The notes beneath the pieces were generated by a model, which saw only the letters and a list, made by a program, of their open reading frames with translations, was not told where the DNA came from and did no database searches. A DNA stretch of 64,000 nucleotides, from the NCBI GenBank assembly GCA_032622095.1, contig CP136069.1:88958618-89022617 (forward strand). Direction: 5' to 3'. Numbering within the stretch: position 1 is the stretch's first letter; each line of letters opens with the position of its first letter. Positions 1 through 10,500 of the stretch are shown piece by piece. Source of the DNA: Siphonodentalium dalli (taxonomy: Eukaryota > Mollusca > Scaphopoda > Gadilida > Siphonodentaliidae). The position numbers were made by a program, and so were the translations under genes.

Positions 1-175
1 CGAGTCTTTTTGGGGTCATTCGGCAAAAAAACATGGCTGCCAGCGGCCATCTTGGATTTTACTCTTTGCATAACTAGGCCTTTCAACTTTCCACATTCCT
101 AATTGCTCCATTGACTGTAACACATGAAATTATTCCCTTTCCAAGTTGAGCTACAGTGTCATTGACACTTTCATT
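1..175 (-). repeat. AAGATGGC-core dispersed repeat, reverse copy (family G)
   Basis: This stretch is the reverse complement of sequence that recurs around 49.0-50.7 kb. It holds the core that reads ccaagatggccgctggc on the minus strand, followed by the shared words for 'tttagtcatgcaaagag' and 'agtgtcaatgacactgta'. The window starts inside the copy, so its outer end is not seen. It has no coding capacity. Confidence 0.7.
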
Positions 176-703
176 TCATTAGTAAGCAGGCCACTTGTGT
201 AAAATCAAATGATTTTACACCACTGGGCAACTGACCATTCAGTGCCACCGAAATTAGATTTACCTATCAGGAGGAATGAATGAATTAAAATTATCATTCT
301 ATGGTCAGTGAAACTAATTTGTCATCATTGAGTTGAGAAAAATATTTGTTGCCAATTCAAGACTGGAATGTTACATAATTAAGGGTGGTAAAGCCTTTTG
401 CGGCCGAAATGAAATGTAATTGCCATCCACACTCCATGCAACGCAACAAATCAACATCCATTTCTTAAATAGAAATCCTTCACACTTCCACATATTCATC
501 TGTCTGCTATCTGCTTATATTTCCTAAACACCCCTCCAGATGAATAATAGATCATTCCATGTATAGTTTTATAACTGAATGAGGGAGTCCATTAAGTTAA
601 AGGGTTTTATTAAATATGTGTACAGGCATCTACAGCCTGTAAACATACATGCATTTGAGTCCATCATAGTCGATTTGACATGTTTTGCAAGCTTCCCCAA
701 AAT
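176..703. other. Intergenic, mostly unique
   Basis: No gene is seen. About 140 bp (near 460-600) resembles 11420-11560, next to the 68-bp satellite (shared words around 'cctccaratgaataat' and 'ttataactgaatg'), so it is probably an old dispersed repeat. The rest shows no structure. Confidence 0.4.
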
Positions 704-919
704 TGTGCCGGTACATTCTCTTATATATGCAAGTCTCCCATAAGGAGCCTCACATATATAAGAGAATGAACTGGCTTACAAGGTCAATGTAAATATTGTT
801 AGGCCAATTCATTCTCTTATATATGCGAGGCTCCCTATGGGAGACTCGCATATATAAGAGAATGCATTGGCACAGGGTTTTTGCTAAATTTCAGGAAGCT
901 CCAGTCATGGAAGGGTTAA
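704..919. mobile_element. Double-hairpin MITE, family A
   Basis: Two consecutive near-perfect hairpins built on cattctcttatatatgcgag and its inverse occupy about 709-773 and 806-877. They are separated by a short spacer containing 'gtaaatattgttaggcca'. The right end reads into 'ctccagtcatggaagggttaa'. Other copies end in AAGGGTTAA or begin TTAACCCTT, so a TTAA target (piggyBac-like) is likely. It is non-autonomous. Confidence 0.8.
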
Positions 920-1331
920 GGTAAGTTCTCATTGGTGCAAATGACAATCCCGGGGTTCAAAAATAGAAATTGTTCAGCACGTAATCAGACCAATATTATA
1001 TATGTAGGTCTGAAGTTTAATAGTAGAGACGGAGGCAACTTCTGCAAAGAAATATCACTTGAGAAAAAGAACAGGAAACATGGTATTAATTATTTATTCA
1101 TGGAATTCCCACAAGTTTTCATAAAATATTCAAACATCTTTATAAAATGCCAGATGATCTGATTTGATGAATCCCAAACTCAGATAACAGACATCCCAAT
1201 TAATGCATAATTTTCAGTATGTAGTCTTGGTAAGCTTCGTAAAATGTTTCAAAATTACTTTTGGCTGTCATAAAAAATAAGATTAATAATAAATTAATAC
1301 CATGAAAATATAGATTTGACAATATCATATT
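920..1331. other. Intergenic, no recognisable feature
   Basis: AT-rich sequence. The 76-codon ORF at 932-1162 has no recognisable domain and AT-driven codon use, so I do not call it a gene. Confidence 0.4.
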
Positions 1332-1776
1332 GAAGGTACTCAATCCCATCAGACGCTCCTAAATTACTATTTCTTTGGCTTCGGGGTAAAACATATTTGA
1401 TTCGAGTCGAGGAACCCACCCATCAAAGCTCAGAGTGATAAGATATCGATGTTTGAAATTTGCTGTTTCTATTGTTTGTGCACCAGAACTTGTCCAGAAC
1501 CACGTGCTCAAACGTACAAATTGTGGCTGTAAGATGGATAACTCGAAAATCAAGTGGTTACAATTAACAATAATAACCACTTGATTTTAGAGTTATTTGT
1601 CCGTTTGAGCACATGGTTTTGAACAAGTTCTGGTCCACAAACAATAGAAACAGCAAACTTCAAACATCGATATCTTATCACTCTGAGCTTTGATGGGTGG
1701 GTTCCTCAAATATTGTTTACCCCGAAGCCAAAGAAATAGTAATTTAGGAGCGTCTAATGGGATTGAGTACCTTTAA
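1332..1776. mobile_element. Large palindromic MITE, family D
   Basis: A near-perfect 445-bp palindrome with arms at about 1332-1560 and 1574-1776. The ends read gaaggtactcaatccc and its inverse. Inside each arm are 'tttctttggcttcggggtaaa' and 'aaagctcagagtgataagat'. Related copies lie at 39476-39897, 46752-47142 and 61803-62073. The 73-codon ORF inside it is an artefact of the palindrome. Confidence 0.85.
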
Positions 1777-2204
1777 TAATCAGTTGACATAGGTATCTAA
1801 TGCTTGCATGAAGCTTAATGAAAATGGTGGTTTACATCAAGAAATTCAGCGTGAACTTCAGGTACTATCAGCTATCAACTGCCAGACTTCCTCGCATATC
1901 AATATCACATTTATCCATTTACGAAAAAGTCTGGCGATGCAGTCAATCAGATGACTGTAGGTAGCCAACAGTGACTGGCATTTGAAGTTAAAAGTTTTTT
2001 TTTATCTAAACCTGTCTATTCTCATGAACTATGATAAGGGTGTTTTTATTAGCACATCCGATTTTGGACAATTGAAACAAGGAGTAATAAATCAGGTTTC
2101 AAATCAGATCGTCTGGCTCCAAGAAACATAATATGAACCCGGCAACCATACAAAGTTACATCATAGTGGTGAGGTGGTCAATGATTATCATGCTCGATTC
2201 TCAA
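1777..2204. other. Intergenic, no recognisable feature
   Basis: Nothing coding or repetitive is recognised. The last 8 bases (attctcaa, 2197-2204) are the target duplication of the next element. Confidence 0.4.
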
Positions 2205-2631
2205 CAAGCCTGAGTTTATTGCCTGTCATTTGCAGAATGAGGTCCCCAGAGGGTGAATTTAGTGACGCTATCCCGCATAGCGGGGAAGCATCACTAAATT
2301 CACCCTCTGGGGACCTCATTCTGCATGGCGTCATCTGTAATGGAAGACAGACTCAGAATGAAGTTCCCAAATGGTGATTATTGTGATGTACATCCATTGG
2401 GAACCTCGATTATACAATATGTCGTCTGCCAATCCGGGGATATGGAGAAACTAAACTAAAAAAGAAATACAATCTATGTGAAGAAGTTTCTATAGAAATT
2501 TTATAATCAAGAAACTTTCCAGAGAAGATGATGCCTAAGCAGAATGAGGTCCCCAGAAGGAGAATCTGGTGATGCTATCCCGCTATGCTATCTGGGGACC
2601 TCATTCTGCAGATACGCTATAATCAGGCATG
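2205..2631. mobile_element. Complete double-hairpin MITE, family B (8-bp TSD)
   Basis: The element is flanked by ATTCTCAA at 2197-2204 and 2632-2639. It starts CAAGCCTGAG and ends in the approximate inverse. Hairpin 1 (about 2219-2327) and hairpin 2 (about 2539-2612) are each made of tgcagaatgaggtccccaga and its inverse, with a spacer of about 200 bp. An 8-bp TSD suggests the hAT superfamily. ORFs giving the peptide CRMRSPEGEF are by-products of the hairpin. Confidence 0.85.
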
Positions 2632-2655
2632 ATTCTCAATACCATGATGTTAAGA

Positions 2656-2866
2656 CTTAACCCTTTAATGATGGGAGCTGCACTGGTGCGGCATTAAAGA
2701 TCATGTGCCAATGCATTCTCTTATATATGGATGTCTCACCATTTGGAAACTTCAATCTGAGTCTATGTCTCCCATAGCAGATGATGCCATGCAGAATGGG
2801 GTCCCTAGAGGGTGAATTTGTGGGATAACATCACTAAATTCACCCTCTGGAGACCTCATTAATTAA
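2656..2866. mobile_element. Chimeric junction of MITE families A and B
   Basis: The left part (about 2660-2735) is a family A left end: TTAACCCTTTAATGATGGG, then the first half of its hairpin. At about 2736 it switches to the second half of family B: the spacer tail 'ctatgtctcccatagcagat', then a hairpin at about 2788-2862. Neither family is complete here. Confidence 0.65.
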
Positions 2867-3230
2867 TTTACACCCACCCCTCCATGTTTAATACCCTATG
2901 TTACTGGAAACGTCACTATAGCCTTACCTGTCTATTAAACATTTTGGTACATGTAGCTGGAAAAACTAAATTATTCATGTGGGTTTATATTTTCTGGTTT
3001 GTTTTGGACATATTTTTGTGGGTGATATTGTTTATGTATTTAAACATTTATTATTTAGATCATTTGAAAGGGGCAAACATCTACACGTCAGTTTTGTTTT
3101 ATTTATTTTCATGTCGATCTTCACTTGAGCGTCCTTGAACTTCTTTTATCACGCATTTTGTTCGTTAGCAAAATCGCCCAATAAAATTTTGTCCAATCGT
3201 TTGAACTGGATACTTGACTAACGGAAATTG
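2867..3230. other. Intergenic, no recognisable feature
   Basis: AT-rich. The 84-codon ORF at 2884-3138 encodes only hydrophobic, AT-biased residues and matches no family that I know. Confidence 0.35.
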
Positions 3231-3452
3231 TCAATGGGCATGCATTCTCTTATATATGGATGTCTCCCATGGGAGCATCGCATATATAAGAGAATGCACT
3301 TGCATGGTCAAGTTAAACATTGTTAGGCCAACGTAATCTATTGTATATGTGAGGCTCCTATGGGAGACTGGCATATTTACTAGTAAGAGAATGCATTGGC
3401 ACAGGGTTTTCACAAAATTATTTCAGGAAGCTCCAGTCATGGAAGGTCATCA
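3231..3452. mobile_element. Double-hairpin MITE, family A
   Basis: Two hairpins (about 3239-3305 and 3329-3397) of the cattctcttatatatg type, with the spacer 'attgttaggccaa'. The right tail, 'caggaagctccagtcatggaagg', matches the copy at 704-919. Confidence 0.8.
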
Positions 3453-3481
3453 TGAACTCAAATCCCACCATCTATCATTAA

Positions 3482-3642
3482 CCATTTCAGTGCCAAGTCC
3501 GATTTTTGTATCAACCCATATTTCCTTGATCATTTTTCAAATTTATTGATTATAATAATGTGATACATTGATGGAAAGAGCTCTTAGAAAAATGATTAAG
3601 GAAATATGGGTTGATACAAAAATCGGACTTGCACTGAAAGGG
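3482..3642. mobile_element. TTAA-flanked hairpin MITE (piggyBac-like)
   Basis: Lies between TTAA at 3478-3481 and TTAA at 3643-3646. The terminal inverted repeats (TIRs) read CC(A/C)TTTCAGTGC and continue through aagtccgatttttgta for over 60 bp. The TTAA target and the CCC-type end fit the piggyBac superfamily. It has no coding content. Confidence 0.8.
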
Positions 3643-3646
3643 TTAA

Positions 3647-4936
3647 CCATTCAGTACCAAGAATTTTTGTTCAACAGGGCCTCCCTGAGTTAATTTGCTT
3701 CCCCTCTATCACCAAAAGACCTCAAAAAACAAACTTCCAATACATGATTAACAGTTAATTATAGAAATGAATGGAATAGGCATGTAACATCCAATGACGT
3801 TTACTTCAGAGGCAGGGCATGGAAAATTGCAATCATGTGAAGTAGGTCTGGGATTTCAAACAGATTTTATTTGGTCATCCTTGGCTGTTGGGGGCCAAAA
3901 CAACGCAGCAGCTTTCTACGGCTGTTATGATCACAAAACGGTTAAATATCAAATGCTGCATTGGTTGCCTTCAACAATACAAGCGACCTCAAACTATAGT
4001 TGTTGCAGGTAACCAGGTTGGTCTGATTTGGACCTTATGGAAAGAGCAACTTGTTGACTTATGGATATTACAATAATTATTAATAGCATGTCTATATATA
4101 TTAAGGGACGCGTCAGCATAGCAGGAACAATAAATAACAAACTCTTTCCTGTTTATGGATATTGTCAGTGTGCTAATCCTGATGCGTATAAATAGTTGGA
4201 TTGCTTTCTCCATAGAATGGGTTATCAAATCCCCTATGACTGGGCTAATAATATCATTAATGATATATGCGTTGAAGCAACTTCTCTGGAGAATTGAGTT
4301 ATATAAATGCATCCATTAGTATTATTATGTCACTGACGACAGTGTTTGCACTGTCGGCATCCAAATTTATAACCAGATCTTACTAAAACCCTTACACTTG
4401 TCAAAAGTTAATCAGTAGTAATCAGGTAGGGATAACAATTTACCTTAAAATCAAAACAATGATGAGTAGCTGCTATTACGTCGTCATTTCTTAGTCAATT
4501 GACGATACTTTACTGCTTTCAATATAATACGACGACAACCAATAAGCAAATTGGTGCACATTTATGATGGGATACCATATCAGCTATACCAATATTACAG
4601 TTTGCACTGTGGCACACATGTGAAGTGTCAATTATTTACAAATTTATCAGTTATTTGGTTTTTGAGTGTGAATTTTACTCTCTTGCTTTGCTTTTTTTTT
4701 TTGATGATTTTTAATTCAATCTTTTTTATTTCACTATTCGCAATCATCCTAAATTTTTAATTTGGCCAAACTTTCTGAAAAATGCCCAAAAAATGTTTCA
4801 AATTAATGTTTTCTCTTGTTCTTGGCATTCAGATGGCTGTGATATGTTGTAAGCTCTGCGATATAACACAATGAACCCGTGTGAAGGTAAGTGGATCGTG
4901 CCATTGCAACGGATCAATACAATGCAGCTGTATAAA
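3647..4936. other. Intergenic, no recognisable feature
   Basis: About 1.3 kb in which I see no gene, exon pair or repeat structure. The longest ORF (107 codons, minus, 3989-4312) has no domain. The last 8 bases are the TSD of the next element. Confidence 0.4.
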
Positions 4937-5365
4937 CAAGCCTGAGTTTAGTGTACCTGTCATTTGCAGAATGAGGTCCCCAGAGGGTGAATTTAGTGAC
5001 GCTATCCCACATCGTGGTCTAGCCTCACCAAATTCATCTTCTGGGGACCTCATTCTGCATGGCCTCATATGCTATGGGAGACATAGACTCATATGGAAGT
5101 TCCCAAATGGTGAATATTGTGATGTACACCCATTGGGAACCTCAATTATGCAATGTGTCGTCTGCCAATTTGGGAATATAGAGAATCTAAACTAAAAAAG
5201 AAAAAGAATCTACGCGAAGAAGTTTCTATATAAATTTGATTATCAAGAATATTTCCAGAGAAGATGAGGCCTAAGCAAAATGAGGTCCCCAGAGGGTGAA
5301 TTTAGTGATGCTTGCCCTCTGGGGACCTCATTCTGCAAATGACAGGCACACTAATCTCAGACTTG
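4937..5365. mobile_element. Complete double-hairpin MITE, family B (8-bp TSD)
   Basis: Flanked by TGTATAAA at 4929-4936 and 5366-5373. The TIRs are CAAGYCTGAG and extend through cctgtcatttgcagaatgag for about 60 bp. Hairpin 1 lies at about 4956-5060 and hairpin 2 at about 5276-5347. The spacer carries 'gggaacctcaattatgcaat', the same segment that serves as the insertion site in the copy at 7.6-9.2 kb. Confidence 0.87.
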
Positions 5366-5548
5366 TGTATAAACGCTGCTTATATGTTTCATCTGGACGG
5401 ATATAAGTCACAGTGTGAACAAAATGTATCACAAGGAAATATATACATTGTAGAGAATAACAGATTTACCACGCACACTCTGTCCTAAAAGAAAAGAGAT
5501 GATGGTATTCATAACAAATACTGGTACATACATCAAAATGCATTCAAG

Positions 5549-5993
5549 TCGGCAAATAGTGTGTTTGTCATTTGCAGAATGAGGTCCCCACTCCCCAGAG
5601 GGTGAATTTAGTGATGCTATCCCGCACAGCAGGCTAGGGTCACCAAATTCACCCTCTGGGGACCTCATTCTGCTTAGGACTCATCTTCTGGGAAGTATCT
5701 ACAGTGTCCAATTAACATCGTTTTAGTTACTTTTTCCCTTCTGGGAAGTTTCTATATCCCCAAATTTGCAGAAGATAAAATGCAAAATCGAGGTAACTAA
5801 TGGGTGAACATCACCAACTTCAACTGGAGAAATTCAATCTGGTCGTTAAGGTCTCCCATAGCTGTTGAGACCTAAGCAGAAAGAGGTTCCCAGAGGGTGA
5901 ATTTGGTGAAGAAAGCCCATTTTGCTGGATAGCGTTACTAAATTCACCCTCTGGGGATCTCATTCTGAAAATGGCAAACACACTATTTGCAGG
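5549..5993. mobile_element. Complete double-hairpin MITE, family B subtype 2 (8-bp TSD)
   Basis: Flanked by CATTCAAG at 5541-5548 and 5994-6001. The ends read (T/C)C(G/T)GCAAATAGTGTG, a variant of the family B end. Two hairpins (about 5571-5674 and 5876-5970) are separated by a spacer containing 'actttttcccttctgggaa'. The same subtype lies at 54242-54636. Confidence 0.85.
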
Positions 5994-6071
5994 CATTCAA
6001 GGACATTGTCTTAAACAACAGTTAAAGTAACCTACTTGATTGAGTTTGTGTAGGACAACATGACCGAAGTA

Positions 6072-6284
6072 CAGTAATGCTCTAAATAATCGACTCCTTA
6101 ACCACATCAGAATTATGGGTAACTTTTCAGGATTTAGTCGGAAATATGGCTTGTTGCCATTCATCGGAAAGCTCGCGGCGAGAGCTTTCCGATGAATAGC
6201 AACAGGCCATATTTCCGACTAAATCCTGAAAAGTTACCCATAATTCTGCTGTGGTTAAGGTGTCGATTATTTAGAGCATTACTG
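6072..6284. mobile_element. Mariner-like hairpin MITE, family C
   Basis: TA flanks the element on both sides. The arms start CAGTAATGC and run through cttaaccacagcagaattatg to the loop at gaaagctcgcggcgagag. It is a single perfect-type hairpin of about 213 bp. The TA target and CAGT-type end suggest a Tc1/mariner origin. Copies: 9734-9985, 15956-16097, 48613-48825, 53537-53703, and a shorter subtype at 58.1-58.5 kb. Confidence 0.85.
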
Positions 6285-6286
6285 TA

Positions 6287-6844
6287 TATTTACCACTGAT
6301 CTAAGTAGATTTATAGATATACATTTAAAAAAAAATGATTTCTCCATCAAAGTTTTATAATTTTTTAATGAAAAAACAATGATATTCCAATTCCTATTCC
6401 AATAGACTAACATCCAAATAATTATTATTTTAGACTTAACAACAGGTTTGGTCATTGTCATTATCGATATTATCATGACAGCAATCCATGGTATTAACTT
6501 TGTCTGTGTCTCAGTCTAGAAAACAGTTCTGGACAAAAAGTTCTGGTACATGGTAAATATAAAATCACATAAATATATTCTTAAAAAACTACGGTACTAG
6601 AATGGAAAATGCAAACAACACCATTGAACTCTTTTGAACCTTTTTTGATGAGAAACATCCAAATTCAAATATGATTGAGATCTGACAACCAGTGGTTGAG
6701 ATATCTGATAGGACATAAGGACACATGTAAATGAGTATATCCACACCCTCTTCAATTGAGAGTATACAGTAATGCCCTAAATAATTGACTGTAATAAGAG
6801 CTAAATACGTTCACAGTACACATCTTTTTATACAACCTAGAACA
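6287..6844. other. Intergenic downstream of the DIPK1-like gene
   Basis: No gene is seen. A 30-bp fragment of a family C end sits near 6768-6795. This is the 3' flank of the minus-strand gene. AATAAA occurs on the minus strand only within the last codons. Confidence 0.4.
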
Positions 6845-7534
6845 TCAAGATTTTATTACTGACCACAACATAGATTTTATGTTAAACATGAGGAGGGAAT
6901 GGTTTTCATGTGGACTAGAAAGGGAACACTTCCGTAGTATGAGCTGAAGGTCCCATCGGAATGACTTGGGAGCATTGTATACTAAATATTCAGTCAATAT
7001 ATCACAGACATGTGCAATAAATGGTCGAGATGAATGCCCAAAACACCGCTTGGTATCAAAGTCACATTCAGTTTTACAAATAGCAGAAATGAAGCAATCT
7101 TCATGTGAAGTGCAGAAAGTGTGTAGGTTTTTATATTGCATAACATGTTGAGGCAGTATGGAGAGCACATCATTTATATACGTCTCATAGTCGTCAGTAT
7201 ATCCTACATTACTCTGGTCGATATTGCACATGATGAACTCTGACCCCACTGTTTCGGTTAAGGCTTCAACCAGCTCAAGAAGTCCGAGTCCGATCCTTGC
7301 TTTGTGGTTCCATGCTGGGAGATAAAATGTGTGAGGATTGTCAGAGAACAAGGCGAGGAAACTCCCACTGTTTTTGTCAATGATCGGGTAAGTCTCTTTG
7401 TGTTCGTAAGCAAACATTCTGCCACAGGTACCATTGATTCTTGGTATGGACGGAAGATCCTTGAATATGAAATATCTGTAAAATTCTGGGTGTTGAATCA
7501 GATACAAAGCATTTTCAGCTTCCACTTTCGACAC
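6845..7534 (-). CDS. DIPK1-like gene, exon 5 (last coding exon)
   Basis: The acceptor is tatgtttcag before GTGTCG at 7534, and the stop is TGA at 6847-6845. It encodes residues 177-405: the second half of the EF-hand loop, the kinase-like domain and the C-terminal cysteine cluster. The ATG at 7570 is upstream of the acceptor and lies in the intron, so the 241-codon ORF overstates the exon. Confidence 0.9.
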   Translation of the reverse strand: MSKVEAENALYLIQHPEFYRYFIFKDLPSIPRINGTCGRMFAYEHKETYPIIDKNSGSFLALFSDNPHTFYLPAWNHKARIGLGLLELVEALTETVGSEFIMCNIDQSNVGYTDDYETYINDVLSILPQHVMQYKNLHTFCTSHEDCFISAICKTECDFDTKRCFGHSSRPFIAHVCDILTEYLVYNAPKSFRWDLQLILRKCSLSSPHENHSLLMFNIKSMLWSVIKS

Positions 7535-10500
7535 CTGAAACATATTTGGAGTGAATGTTGCCTTTGTCAAGAAAAGATGAAAAATATTTTATTCTTCATG
7601 TTTCGTCACCAATATTTGAGATATATTTTTAATCAATTGCACGCCATCAAAATATGGTGCTGGACATTTGCAGAATGATGTCTCCAGAGGGTGAATTTAG
7701 TGACGCTAACTTGCACAGCAGGCTAGCATCGCCAAATTCATCCTCTGGGGACCTCATTCTGCGTGGCCTCATCTGCTATGGGAGACCTGGGCACAGATTT
7801 AAGTTCCCAGATGGTGATGAGAATCCATTGGCAGGCTTTCCACTAGTAGGGCAGGGGGTCCCTTTAAGGGTCTCATCCCCACAGCCAATTTTTCCCCTTC
7901 TGTCATACCACAGGACATATTACATATGTATAAAGCTGTTTACTTCTCAATTTTGTTGGGACAGTGCTAAGAAATTTAAATAGTTGTCAACTTTATTTGA
8001 AATTCTAGCGAGAATACACACTCGGACTGATCTAACACTAAAAGTTGGATGTCAGTATGTCTGTAGGCCGGAGCTAACATTCAACGTGCAGGGTTGATGT
8101 GTTCCATTTAGAATATAGAGTACACTTTATTTAGTTTTTACTGAAATGCTCCGGATTCTGAACGAGTACACACCGCTCTGCACGTTGCACGTACGCTAGC
8201 TCCAACCTGCAGACACAGTAGATGAACTGAGGAAGTGATCAAACCCGTCATCGCTAGAACACATGCTTTGGAGTCCGCTGTTTACGTTGCTGCGGTTAGG
8301 TTACGAAAATTGACTACCGATAATTTAATCATACCCACTGATTCTATCTTCATGTCATAAAATATATTTATCACTCCATTTTTTTCAAAGCATCTTATCT
8401 ATGTTTATTATAATTTAGCTTGATATTTAGAACTAAAACATTGCACCTTTATTCTATTCCTTCAATGCTTCCAACCTGCTAATCGTCTATCTGCTGAGTA
8501 TTGTATTCCGGCACGTTATGCATCCGAGCTATCTGCCGAGTCTTGAATAGTGAGTCGTTTAACTTCAAAGGGCGAGTTTCCGTACACTGGGAACAACGCA
8601 AGACCTTCACCACCGGTGACATTAACCTGGCGATTAATTTTTATCTAATAAATTTTCTAGGTTTTAAAGTTATTGCGGTTGATAGCATAGTAACTTGGGT
8701 AGAAAATGGATGCAAAACGATTAGAAAATCTACTCTCTGATTCTTCTATTGGCCGATACAACAAAAGTAGGTCACCACCGGTGACATTAACCTGGCGATT
8801 AATTTTTATCTAATAAATTTTCTAGGTTTTAAAGTTATTGCGGTTGATAGCATAGTAACTTGGGTAGAAAATGGATGCAAAACGATTAGCAAATCTACTC
8901 TCTGATTCTTCTATTGGCCGATACAACAAAAGTAGGTCCACTAGTGTTTCCATGACATTGAAAACATTGACTGCATTTCCCCCTCGGCGGATACAGGACC
9001 CGTTCCCCAATACCTGGCGGAAAGCCTGCCATTGGGCACCTTGATAATGCATTGTGTCAGCTGCCACTTTGGGTAAATAGAGAAACCAAACTAAAAAAGA
9101 AAATATACTTTCTAAAGAAGTTTCTAAAGAAACTAAACAACTTGCAGGGTAGCGTCTCAAAATTCAACCTCTGGGGACCTCATTCTGCAAATGTCCGGCA
9201 CCATATTTGAGGCCTGATCAATTGTTTTGTTGATAAATCAATAAGTCAAAATGGAATAAAAACAAAATTATTCTACCAGCTTGACAATCAACATTATCCT
9301 GTTATTAGCATTAGTGTAGAGATCTCTTCCTCGCCAGTCTTATATAGATTCCAGGTTATAGATATTTATTAAGAACACATGTCTGGAAAAGCTTCCATCA
9401 ATTAATACCAATTTCATTTACAATCCCAGAAGAGTAAAAGGTGCTATTTTTAGAACAGAAATCTTGTGAACACTTTTCAGAACTCTATTTTGTTAGCAGC
9501 CTCATATTTCATTTCAACTAAGAAATTTCATAGCAATTTACGCTCGGCTGCATCAGAATAAATGAACATTTACATTTTGCCTTTATTGACAAATAATATA
9601 TCTAACTTCAGTTTACCTTAATTTTATTCACAAATAGCTATTTGTGGTCGTGGAAATCGATCGGGTTTTATAAAATTTATGTTGTTGTTATTGTGGCCCA
9701 GAAGGGATACATTATCTATAACAAGCCCATACACAGTAATGCCCTAAATAATCGACTCCTTAAACACAGAAGAATTATGGGTAATTTTTCAGGATTTAGT
9801 CGGAAATATGGCTTGTTGCCATTCATCGGAAAGCTCTCAATGAGAGCTTTCCGATGAATGGCAACAAGCTATATTTCACTGAGAGCTTTCCGATGAATGG
9901 CAACAAGCCATATTTCCGACTAAATCCTGAAAAATTACCCATAATTCTGCTGTGGTTAAGGAGTCGATTATTTAGGGCATTACTGTATTTACCTTCTGGT
10001 CATGGTTGAAATCCATGAAGGTTATTATTTGTTTGGTGAGATCAATCATGTTCGCCTTGCCAAGAAGAGACTGGAAGTATTCTGATATCTGGTTGCTGAG
10101 ATCTGCCAGATTGTCACCATCTTTAACACTGAATTTGATGGGGACATCATGTGGTGCTATGTAACCATCCGCAACAAAATGCAGGTTTCCGAAAGTGAAT
10201 ACCTACAAACAAAGATGGAATCTATGGTATGGCATCTATCTATGATAACTTTTTTTCCCCTGAGAAAAGGTCTCCACAAAAGCCTTAAATGACTTTCTAT
10301 ACTAAAGCATCATTGATGAGTAGTTATCCCATAGGAAATATTCAGATAATAAGTTTAACCCTTTCTATACTAAAGCATCATTGATGAGTAGTTATCCCAT
10401 AGGAAATATTCAGATAATAAGTTTAACCCTTTCTATACTAAAGCATCATTGATGAGTAGTTATCCCATAGGAAATATTCAGATAATAAGTTTAACCCTTT

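Larger units (their letters stand above)
7640..9216. mobile_element. Family B double-hairpin MITE, interrupted
   Basis: Flanked by the exact 8-bp TSD ATCAATTG (7632-7639 and 9217-9224). The ends read CA(C/G)GCC..CAAAATATGG and the inverse. Hairpin 1 is at about 7660-7762; the remains of hairpin 2 are at about 9150-9196. Removing 7832-9035 leaves about 373 bp, the usual family length, so the inner element arrived later. Confidence 0.85.
7535..9992 (-). other. DIPK1-like gene, intron 4
   Basis: GT at 9992-9991 and AG at 7536-7535. It holds a family B MITE (7640-9216) containing a 1.2-kb 7-bp-TSD element (7832-9028), then about 500 bp with no structure, then a family C MITE (9734-9985) next to the splice donor. 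Confidence 0.8.

Noticed and set aside
8822-9160. 112-codon minus ORF
   Set aside because: It runs across the 7-bp-TSD transposon end and into family B sequence. There is no domain.
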